DNA from: Trogon surrucura
Taxonomy: Eukaryota; Chordata; Aves; Trogoniformes; Trogonidae
Assembly (NCBI GenBank): GCA_020746105.1
Contig: CM036658.1
Coordinates: 27,491,099-27,555,098 of the forward strand
DNA length: 64,000 nt
Reading direction: 5' to 3'
Made by a program: the position numbers and the translations under genes. Below are positions 38,013-48,000 of this stretch, piece by piece (position 1 is the first letter of the stretch; every line of letters starts with the position of its first letter). The notes beneath the pieces were generated by a model that was not told the DNA's origin, did not search any database, and saw nothing but the letters and a program-made list of their open reading frames with translations.

Positions 38013-38970
38013 GAGCCTACTTTGGGTCTAGCCCACCAACCTGAGTGCAAACACAGGCAGTTGGCTGGTAGCCAATGGGAGACTGAAATGGCTTTGATTG
38101 ACCTCTTTGATTCAACTGGAGAAAAGAGAATGACAGCTGAGGAAGTGGTTCTTAGTCCTTTTAAGGGGAATATTCTAGGTTTTGATGTGCTAGCAGGCAG
38201 GCACTGGTGTTTGCCTGGTGGCAAGGTGTGGAGTTTTGGAAGCAGGAAGATAGAAGCCAGGTAGGTAAGAGCTTTGCAAACTGCTTCAGCACAGATAAAG
38301 GTTTTGCAAACTGCAGCCCCGCTACCACATTCTAAACTCACTTGTGTTCGTCAATACCCTCTGCCTAGTGCAGCCAGAAACGGTACCACTGAATTGCTTG
38401 GTGGCCTTGAGAGAAGGCAGATTGTAACCCACACCCACTCTCCCTACAATTTGTCAGTCTGCCCAGTCCACAAACCTGACGGATGGTGGCACTTGACCAT
38501 TGATTTCAGGAAATTAAACAGCAACACTTTGCCATTAACTGCTGCTGTTGCAAGCACAGTTTCCCCAGTGATTGCAATACGAACACTCACTCACAATGCC
38601 TTCGCCAAACTCCTTGGTACCACAGTGGTGCCAACAGGTGTCTGTATTTATCAATACATAGATGACATCTTAAATGGTAGAGACCAGAAAGAATGCTTTC
38701 AAAATCCAAAGGTTCAGGCATTCTGTCCATTGGAACCACTCATGGGTTACAACCCTAAACTAAGGGTGCATAACGACCCTGAACTGGACAGTAAATCAAA
38801 CCAATTGCCATCACAAATATCTGTGGGTCAACACAGTCATGGTGAAGCTGCCCTCTACAGGCATTGTGCCCATGACTCTGGTGAAACCCAGAGGTTTATA
38901 CGCATGGGAAGCCGTGGATAGAAACGGAAAACCCCACCGTATTAGTGTCTGGTGGATAAGCCTGGACCTC
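38013..38970 (+). pseudogene. Endogenous retrovirus protease/polymerase relic (class III-like)
   Basis: Plus-strand frames encode decayed retroviral proteins in gag-pro-pol order. At about 38,150-38,240 a GNILGFDVLAG...LPGGKVWSFG segment resembles the end of a retroviral protease. At 38,340-38,540 lie RQYPLPSAARNGTTELLGGL and VHKPDGWWHLTIDFRKLN, typical of the reverse-transcriptase fingers. QYIDDIL at about 38,650-38,673 is the catalytic motif, but the sequence between it and the fingers region is mostly missing. Near 38,840-38,925 a MVKLPSTG...YAWEAVDRNGKPHRIS segment in another frame resembles the polymerase end. Large internal deletions make it non-functional. It is interrupted on the right by the LTR at 38,971. 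The YIDD motif suggests an ERVL-like affinity but does not prove it. Confidence 0.75.
38966..38970. repeat. Left copy of 5-bp target-site duplication (ACCTC)
   Basis: ACCTC precedes the LTR start TGTCG and is repeated at 40,160-40,164 right after its CA end. Confidence 0.85.
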
Positions 38971-40159
38971 TGTCGTGGTTTGACCCTGGCTGGCCACCAC
39001 GTACCCACACAGCCGCTCTCTCACTCCCCCTTCACTGCTAGACGGGGGGAGAAAATATTTCCAAGGGCTTAAGGTTTGAGACAAGGACAGGGAGATCACT
39101 CTCATTTACCGTCCCGGTCAAAACAGACTCAGTTTTGGGGAAATCAGGTACATTTATTGAAAGAACTAATCAGACAGGAGTAGTGAGAAGTAAGGAAAAG
39201 CAATCAGATCTTAAAAACAGAACACCTTCCCCCCATCCCTCCCTTCTTCCCGGGCTTAACATCAATCCCCGTTTCTCCACCTCCTCCCCCCCGAGCGGCG
39301 CAGGGGGACAGGGAATGGGGGTTACGGTCAGTTCATCCAACGTTGGTTCCACCACTTCTTCACTCTGGGGGAGGACTCTTCACTCTTCCCCGGAGCCATT
39401 GTGGGGTCCCTCTCATGAGAGACGAGCTTCACGCTCTCTTCTCCGGCGTGAGTCGTCCCACGAAGGGCAATTCATCACAAACTGCCCAACGTGAGACACC
39501 TCACGAGGGGCAGCCCACCCCTCGTGAGTCTGAGGCGCAGTCCTTCAGGGGAAACTGCTCCAGCGTGAGCCACCCACACCGTTCCAAAAGTCCCACCGGC
39601 CAACCTGCTCCAGCGTGGGCATTCCCTCTTCCACGGGCTACAGGTTCCGGCAGCGACTTGCTCTGATGCGGGCTTCCGAACAGGCTACAGTCCTCTTCAG
39701 GCATCCACCCACACGGCGTGGAGTCCTCGGTGGACATCTACACGGTGATCCTCATGGTGGATATCTGCACCTCGCCCATGGGCTGCAGGGGGACAACCCG
39801 TTTCACCATGGTCTTCACCACGGACCCGGGGGACTCTCTCTGCTCCGGCACCTGGAGCTCATCCTCCCCCTCTCCTTCTTCACTGACCTTGGTGTCTGCA
39901 CAGATTCTCACTCCTCCATCTCTGTGCCAGTTGTTATGGCGCAGTTCTTTTTCCCATTCTTAAATATGTTTTTCACAGAGGCGTTCCTCTCCTATCACCT
40001 TACTGACAGGTTCAGCCTTGGCCGGCAGCAGGTCCCTCTTTGTAGCCGGCTGGCATTGGCTCTATCAAACTTGGGGAGCTTCTAGCAGCTTCTTGTAGAA
40101 GCCACCCTGCAGCTCCCCCCACCCCCGCCACCAAAATCCAGCCAGGCCAAACCAAAACA
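38971..40159 (-). mobile_element. Solo LTR of an ERVL-like family with 5-bp target duplication
   Basis: The 1,189-bp element reads TGTCGTGGTTTGACC...CCAAAACA on the plus strand, and ACCTC is present on both sides (38,966-38,970 and 40,160-40,164). A 5-bp duplication is usual for ERVL (class III) elements. Signals point to minus-strand transcription: TATTTAAG reads on the minus strand at 39,959-39,966, about 190 bp into the LTR, and AATAAA at 39,154-39,159. There is no retroviral interior next to it in the same orientation, so it is a solo LTR left by recombination, inserted into the older ERV relic. Short open frames inside are not coding. Confidence 0.9.
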
Positions 40160-40164
40160 ACCTC

Positions 40165-40589
40165 TAACTTGAAAGCCCAGCCCCAAGAGCCTGAGGTCCA
40201 CCTCTGTGTTCTCTTTCAGGACAGTGAAGACAGGCCCCTCTGATCACCAAGGAAAAATGATGGATGTGAAGTGATGGACTGGTCAGCAGATAAATGTGGT
40301 GTCTGTGCCCTGAATGTATATTTGGACTCAATTTACCAACATGGAAGAAATGCCAAAGGACCCAGTGGCAATTGTTGCAGCAGTGAGAAGTGCTTGACTG
40401 GAGGGATTTTAATATGTTTGGGTTTTCTGGGTCACGGTAGCCAAGAAAATAAGTTGTATTAAGTTAATATGGGAGGTGGTTTACTGTAATACCTCAGTGT
40501 TTGAGGAATGTATTTTGCATATTGTTAATTCTGTGAAGTGTTGGTATATGTTTGGTGCTACGTTTTATAGCACTTTGAAATACCTTATT
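40165..40589. other. Unassigned flank of the ERV relic
   Basis: After the right target duplication the sequence should continue the DNA into which the LTR inserted, so it may be further decayed ERV sequence. I recognise no retroviral motif in it. A TTGTATTAAGTTAATATGGG-type AT-rich segment lies near 40,455. Confidence 0.35.
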
Positions 40590-40767
40590 ACAGAATCATA
40601 GAAGGGCCTAGGCTGGAAGGGACCTTAGAAATCATTTCATCCAACCTCCCCGTCATGGGCAGGGACGCCTCTCAACTAGATCAGGAAACACATGGGGACC
40701 CAACGGGGATCGAACCCACAACCTTGGTGTTATCAGCACCACGCTCTAACCGAGTGAGCTAATGCCC
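40590..40767 (-). mobile_element. SINE with tRNA-Ile-like head and CR1-derived tail
   Basis: Read on the minus strand, 40,767-40,696 is a 72-nt tRNA-like unit (GGGCATTAGCTCACTCGG...), followed by a short linker and about 82 bp (40,603-40,684) of CR1 3'-end sequence ending TTCTATGATTCTG. The tail matches the CR1 at 11,566-11,647 in about 72 of 82 positions by eye. A Pol III-type tRNA head joined to a LINE 3' tail is the defining plan of a SINE moved by its partner LINE. From general knowledge, TguSINE1-like elements of passerines have this tRNA-Ile/CR1 build; the family name is an inference. Confidence 0.85.
40696..40767 (-). tRNA. tRNA-Ile(GAT)-like SINE head (not a functional tRNA)
   Basis: The minus strand shows a D-arm (TAGCTCACTCGGTTAGAGC, box A region), an anticodon loop CTGATAA giving anticodon GAT, and a T-arm GTGGGTTCGATCCCC containing box B (GGTTCGATCCC). 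The acceptor arms GGGCATT and TGGGTCC pair poorly, and no independent terminator follows because the CR1 tail is attached. It is therefore the promoter head of a SINE, with boxes A and B as its internal Pol III promoter. Confidence 0.8.
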
Positions 40768-41328
40768 TATTGTAACCCAAAACTTAACTGGGGAATGATG
40801 ATCTGGAGTGAGTATGAATCCCCACTAAGACTGCAACCCCTTTTAAACTTGAAGGCAAGAGGTGCCTGCACCACCACTTCAAGGAAAGCCGAATCATGAC
40901 TATGGTCACAGGGTGGATTGTGGCAGGTGCAGCCTGTCACAGTGGTTGCCACGGTGAGTGTATAATACGATCAAGATCATTATTCTTTGTTAAGCTTTGG
41001 GTGTAGTGTAGTAACCACTCATCTCAACCAATACCAGAACTTGTAAACTTGGGGGAGCTTTCATTTTGTAATAAATTCAATTTAATTATGCACGTGGGTT
41101 TGACTGAGAACGGGAGCACTCCTCACAAACTGGAAACACTGTTGGATGAATTCATTCTCAAGAGTCTCATGTTTCTTTCACTTAACGTATTTAAATTAAA
41201 ATTTTACATTCTCCACCTGCACTGTTGTTTACATGAATATATCCTGCTCTCTCACATCATGCATACAGAAGTTCAACAAATACTTAGGGAATCTTGAAAT
41301 ATATCTGTAGATGTCAACTCTCAAACTC
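40768..41328. other. Spacer 3' of YTHDC2
   Basis: About 560 bp between the SINE and the candidate YTHDC2 polyadenylation signal. The minus-strand open frame at 40,767-40,952 overlaps the SINE border and is not convincing. No other feature is seen. Confidence 0.4.
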
Positions 41329-41334
41329 TTTATT
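41329..41334 (-). promoter_or_regulatory. Candidate polyadenylation signal of YTHDC2
   Basis: AATAAA reads on the minus strand here, about 590 bp past the YTHDC2 stop codon, which would give a moderate 3' UTR. Other signals further downstream are possible, so the actual cleavage site cannot be fixed from sequence alone. Confidence 0.35.
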
Positions 41335-41927
41335 GTATGCACACTGCAAGACTGACTAATTAACATTACACTGGTTTCTCTCATACATTGTACTGTGTCA
41401 AGAAAGCTTTAAATATAAACTGTGTATTTAAAGTGTCTGCTCTATTTTAAACCCACGAACAACTTATATGTGGTCCATTTCTTCAAACTCAGTTTTGAAC
41501 TAAAACATGTTTTTAAGTATCGACTGCAAACTACTATAAAAAAATAACTCAGTCAAAAACAGGCTGGTGGATAATATTATGACAAGGAAATATTGAAACC
41601 AGCAGAATTCCCTCTCATTTTTCCACTGCTAGCTGCACAGTTTCACTAACAAATTCAGGAGCTCGTTGTGCCACCTTCTTCCTCATCTTTATGTTGTAGA
41701 TACGCTGCTGGTTCTTGTGGTTACAGCTGATGTTTCAAAAACGACAGCTAAAGAAAAAAATAATCAAAAGGAAGAGAATACTTAGTACTAAGGGTACGTG
41801 TTCTTCCACAAACTACAGAAGAAAGACAGTACTGTAATGATAGATTGTATATAGATAGCTTTTCCTCTGTCATAAAAACAGCAAGCAATGCATGAAATAA
41901 CTACCTCTATCATATTACTTGACATGC

Positions 41928-42008
41928 TTATTCAGTTGAGGTTTTTTTTGCCAAAGGAATATGGTCCCAAAGCTGTAGCAACTTCTCTCCAACTTGTGGT
42001 TCCAGCTC
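41928..42008 (-). CDS. YTHDC2: YTHDC2 last coding exon (end of YTH domain and stop)
   Basis: Visible residues 1,137-1,162: ELEPQVGEKLLQLWDHIPLA, then a short polar tail and TAA at 41,928-41,930. The acceptor reads TTTCTAG|GAG. The exon finishes the YTH fold and joins the preceding exon in phase 0. A 3' UTR follows at lower coordinates. Confidence 0.95.
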   Translation of the reverse strand, partial: ELEPQVGEKLLQLWDHIPLAKKTSTE

Positions 42009-45000
42009 CTAGAAATGGAAAATTGGAAAAAAATGACTAGGAAATTAAAAGTGTTGGTTACTACTGTTAGAAGTGCACTGCTACTACTGAATACACAGAA
42101 ACTTTGTATAATGAAACTGTTAAGTGAAGTTACACATACAGAACACACATACAGGTTTGTTCCATAATTACAAATTTCAAAAAGCTTTTAATTTTGGAAG
42201 CATCCAGCTATAAATTATTTTTTTAAAATACATGCTAAGTAAGGAGCTGCTTCAACTTCATCAAAAAAATGCCACTGCTTCAACAGCAAAACATTAGCAG
42301 AATATACGATGTGCATCAATGAATTGTGACTCAGTTTAACAGATATGAGGTCAGTTAAGATGTCAAGGCTAAACAAGGTAATAAACAATACACAGTTCTA
42401 CCAGGTAAAGAAGACTTTAGAAGGTAGTAACATCACCTGGCCATCTCTGCTTATTTGTACTTTCTTATTGTCATTCCAAGGGTTGAGCAAATGCTGTGCC
42501 AACTGAAAAGGAATGCTTTCTCTTCGACTCCACTCCACCTTAAATACACCTCCAAAACCAGCAGATCCCCAGTCTTGACTTTTTTCACACCCTATCTCTG
42601 AAGCCATTCTAGCAAAACCCTGGAGCAAAAATTGAAATATGAAAGACATAGTTAGAAAGTATCTGCCTACACTGGAGTTAAATAAATTACTGGACTTCAC
42701 ATAAAATTTCCAAAGTGATTCACACACTCTGCCCCATGAAGCTGGACCTTTTAAAATGTTTACATCTAGAAAGTTAAAAGAAGTACCATTTGATTTTCCA
42801 CTTCAAATATGCCTTCTTTTTTATGCCTACATTTTTACCACAATGTCTCTCAATTAATCTCAATTACGCTACTCAGTCACAACTGTCTCCTGCATCTTCT
42901 GACTTCAGTATGCCTTCTTCCCCCCCCAGCTTGCTCATCTAAGAGCATCAATACAACTGCACATTTTTGGTATCAACTGGCATGCTGAAAATTACTTTCA
43001 AGTATTACATGTATATCTCCCAAATGATCATGTTTCTCTCACCATAATCTTTCACTGGTAGGATGTGGGCTACCTCACTAGATTTTAAGATTAGCTGACT
43101 TTTATGAGTAACTTATATAAAAAGAGGTAGGTTGAACAACTGAGTTTAGCCTGTTCTACAACACAGTTAACATGCAACTCTGCACTACCAGGTCAAGTCC
43201 CTAATTTGAAATTGGCTACAAATTTGTCAAAATCTTACTATGCTTGAAGCCAAGACACAGGTCTGAAAGAATCATGGCCTTGACTTTTTGGCTTCCTAAC
43301 TTTTAGAAACCACAGTTCAGGCAAAACAGATTTTACTAAAATTTGTAATAAAGACATCTATGAGTTTCCTGGCTTCAGAAAGCTGTGACCTGATTATAAC
43401 TGCATGCAGAGAAAAGAGTAAAAAAACCTTGCTTTGTTTGGAGTTGTCTGTTTTGTTGTTTTCAAGCATTAATATAGGGTAAAAACACTTTTCTCACTGA
43501 AGATGTTTGAGGTCAATTCAGTCTTAACCTCTGACTGACAAAGTGAGTTAGCTAAGAAGGCATATTTTGGAGAAAAATGAAGTACTCTTTCCTCAGCAAC
43601 TAGATACATTTGTTTGCTACTCACTGGGTCTGGAGTCATAAGCAAACAAACTCCATACTACACACAATCATTCGCTGCACTCTCCTAAACCACCCCCAAA
43701 GCTAACATTTAGTATTAATTCGGGACTCACCTGAAAGTGTCCCGACCCTTGAACAGAAAATATTAAGTAAACCATGTTGCTCTCCCAAAAGGCTCTATTT
43801 AGCTTTCGTTCATTACTTGGTGTAGTAGACCATATACCCTTCTGTTGAGAAATATCAATGTTTTGCAGGTTGCTACTCTTCATTATGAAGTACCGAACTG
43901 GCATATTTGGTCTTGGTGAAGGAGGTTTAGAATCCTGGAAAAATTACATTAAATTAAGCTACAGTAAAATAAACCAGACACATACAAAGACAGAAATCCC
44001 TTGACTGCACTCCTACCCTCCTCACCCAGATTCTCCAAGAAACATAGAATCTATCAACTGTCACTGTGAATTAAAGTGTATTTCATATCTATTTTACATT
44101 TTTAAACACTTTCCCAAATAATCATTCATTTATAAGGGGCAGTAAACAAATATAGCAGAATAGGCCTTAATAGCCGAGTGATTAATTACAATTCTTTGAA
44201 CTCTGAGACACCTTCAAGTGACAAAAAAATAAATATTCTAGACTGTATTCTGAAGCACACTCCTCACATTTCCCCTGTCAGGAAACATAAATTTTCTCCC
44301 TTTTATGTTGTCTGAATTTAAAATCTGAAAGACTTAGGAGGAATTATTAAGTCCTCCAATGAGTCCTTGCCTAGGAGAACAATGAGGTTCCATCTCGGTG
44401 ATCTGTTAATATTAGTGCAGTTTCCTATTCAAGTACCTAGAGGCAATTATGCCAATAACCTCATTATAATGTGTGCTTTGTTAAAACAACCTTCATAAAA
44501 AAAAGAGGCCATCATAGGCAGACAACACAAAAGTTACACAGTAATCAATGTATGTTATTACAGAAATAGAGGAAAGCAGAATCCAAAGCATTCAGAAGTG
44601 CAGGTACTGTATACCAATTTAGGAAAAAAAAACAAAACAAAATGTGCACACCTTCACTGGCTATTATAGCAAGTTCAAAAAAAAATCAGATTTTTTCTAC
44701 TTTGGATACCTTTACCTCAGCAGTATCAAAAAATAATATTTTTATTGTATCAAACTTATATAATGAGGATATTTAGTCTAGATTTTAAGTTTCAGAAAGA
44801 AAGAATTATTATGCAGCTGCTAAAAATTGAAATTTGTTAGTTTCATAATTTATCAATATAACACGTGATAGGTGCTGATAGTTATCAGCAAATATATTTC
44901 TGAAATTCTATTACTTTTGAAGAGTCAGGTAGTTTATTTACGAGACCTCTACCTTTCCGGATATTGTAGAAGAAGGACTAGCACAGGGGCTAGGATAGCT

Positions 45001-48000
45001 ACTGCTGTCTGTAGACTTCACTGATGATTGATCTGACCTGTCATCTGAAGTTCGTTTGGAGTGTAAAATGTTTTTTTCTTTGTAATTCTTTGGCTGGTGA
45101 AGTGCGGGAGGTGTAGATTTCATTAGAACTCTATAAAGTAAAGGTAGACATAGGACACACCCAGATTTTCATTAGTGATCACAGAACAATTAATATCTAT
45201 GCATTAGCCTATTGCATAGCTATATATATATTACACTAAGTCCAAAAAGTATTAAACACTAACTAAAAAAATATGATCGTCCACTATTTTTGAATACCAG
45301 GGTTAAACTTCCTCTGCTACTTCTTCCCAAAAAACACAGTTCATGGACAGTTTTTTTCTGAATGCTGTCAAACAGCAGGCACACATGAAATACTTCTCAA
45401 TGAAATCACAACTACAATGCAGCACAGGACAGCATCAACGCTTTCAACTGTATTTTTCTTTATTCTGCCTTTTTATTACCAGAAGAAAATCAAGTGATGT
45501 TTTTATAGCTAAATAAATTACAACCTACAGTCTCTAGAAGATCTCAAAAGTTTCAAGCTTACTTTTCAGCATTAGAGATGTCATCAGAGAACTCGGTTTC
45601 TGTTGAGATTTTTCTGCTGTTGGTTGATTTCCATGTAGATGCTAAAGGAAGTTCTTCAGAAGTCATAGGTCTTGGTCTCTGACCAATTCCTGAAGGCTGC
45701 TGCAAACCTGCAGACTGTTCTTCAATACTTAAAACAGCTGTAATTGCTCTTACGGTTGTTTCGTCAGCTTGAGACCATGCTTTAGCAGGAGCTCGCATTC
45801 GACGCAGGAATAAGCTGTGCCATTTCTGTCTGAGTTGCAAGAGCAAACCAGCAGCCTGTAACAAATTTCAGTTCTGTTAAACTGTGATAAAAATTGGGTC
45901 AGGCAGCTAAGGCCATCCTACATCCTTCCTGTTAGGTGGGATCTGTCATTCTAAAACGAACAAGGTGCAAACTGAAAGGCAAAACCAAAGTGCTGAGGGA
46001 GAAGGAAAAAACCACATATTTAAACTATTATGTTACCTTTTTCACCCTCAGGTGCAACATCATTTTAAAAAATGCTTTATTTCATTTAGCTCTGCTCCAA
46101 AATTAAAACTGTATTGTATGCCCACAGAATTTTTTATTTTTCACTTAAAAAATTTTATCTTAAAAAGAAAGCAAAAAAATCTTTTCAGGCTTTATGTCCT
46201 TCCTCTCAATTCAGTCTGAAAAAACTCTAAATCACATTTTTCTTATGCAGACTTCTACTCAGATGAGATGACTGACTTCAGAAGACTATAGTCTTAACTG
46301 CCATGTTAACAGAAATGCTTCCATTTTTAAATTAAAAAATTAAAAATAATTTTTAAAAAATCACCCTTTTCAAGATCTCTGGAAGAGACACAGCTCATGC
46401 TAAGGCTTGATGTGTCCTATAAGCAGTGACACTAGGTCAAAGAAAGAGCACCTGGCAGGCAGAACAGGTGGCCAGAAAGAAGTGGTCCATAACAGGCCAT
46501 CCTGCAGCCACTATCACTTGCAGCTTACTGTCTCCTGCAGCCATTGGTCTAGCAGCTTCTGCAAAATCCACTAACTTATGGAAATGGACCAAACCTCCAC
46601 GCTGGAAGGTATGAAACATCAGCTTACCCAAAAAACTTTCAAAGTGGATCCAGCAGCAGCTGGATTGCTGAGGTTTTCCTGCTTCTTAGTGTGATCCAGG
46701 AGCACACCATGAGAGAGGAAGAAGGAGGAGCACTCTCACTGTGAGCTAGGTAACTCTTTTTTTCTTTTTGCTCACAGATGGGTTATAAATGATGAAACCT
46801 TGCAACTTCAATGGTAAATGAGCGAACTGATGCAACAGACTAGTCTCAGCAAAAGCAGGCTGAGCCCGTTTGTTCGTTTTATTTCTTCAGGGAACTCATG
46901 AAATAAAGGTCAAATCAAGGAGGATGCTGTCCTGTAAATCTGAGAGACCCAAACAGACTGTGACGGCCATTCTTACAGAAAATTCTTGGTTACCCAAATG
47001 TTTCAGAAATCTTTTTAGGAAGATATAGCATAAATACCCTTCTACAAGAAACAAGTATTGAAGTAATATATTACTTACTTCAGGGTCCAGACTGAGATGA
47101 AGCCATTCATCTAGTTTCAGCAGTGCCAAATTCGCAGTTGTTTTGTCCTCCATCTCACTATCACTGTTGTCATTAGATACCCCATCTCCTGAATTAAATA
47201 TAAAAGGTGCATAACATTTGTATTATTTCCACTTAGTCACAAAAAAAATCAACACTACCAGCAATAAACACATTTTCCTTCTAAATTTTATTTTAAAATG
47301 TTAAAATTTTTTAAACTAATCTTTTTTTCTGCAAACGCATCTCCATAAAAAGCCTTTGCTTCAGTTAGCAGAACTCAAGTATCCAGACCTGCTGAGGGCT
47401 CTGCTATGTAAGCACCTGTACTGACAGGATCTAACTCACGTGTACCACCAAGCCACTATCAAACTTCTACCTGAAGCTGTTTGCAAAACCACACATTGTT
47501 CAATGCTTTATTTCCTAGCACAACAGCAAATTTAAAGACTCAATTTAAAAAATAAACTATACAGACATGTGGCTATTAAGTATGATTATTTTTCTTTTTT
47601 TTTAAAGTGTAATTCAAACAGCATAAACATGATTTTAAGGGTAACAGTTTAAGAGTAAGACAGCAAGATAGGAAAGTTTCAAAAATAACTTGGGATTCTT
47701 ACTTTGATTCGAACCAATATTTCTAGAGAACTGGCAGCAAGATAGATTACCTCTGCTTCTACACCTACAGCACTCAATTTAAATTAAAAAAATATTAAAT
47801 TTAGATATATTCCCTATCATGTCTAGTTAATAGCATAGCTAACTGTCATTAAAAGTTATCAGTGAGAAATAGTCTTTAAAATGCATGCTTCATGTCATAG
47901 TTTCTAAATTATTATCCTGTTTGAATAATCTGTTTGAAAAAATGTATCAGATAAACTAGTCTCTAGAAAAAACATACATAATACACATTTCAGCATTAGT

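Noticed and set aside
39135-40085. Several plus- and minus-strand open frames of 60-156 codons
   Set aside because: They all lie inside the GC-richer solo LTR at 38,971-40,159, where stop codons are rarer; none carries a retroviral motif.
40696-40767. A functional tRNA-Ile gene
   Set aside because: The acceptor stem pairs poorly, and the sequence continues directly into a CR1-derived tail, which marks it as a SINE head.
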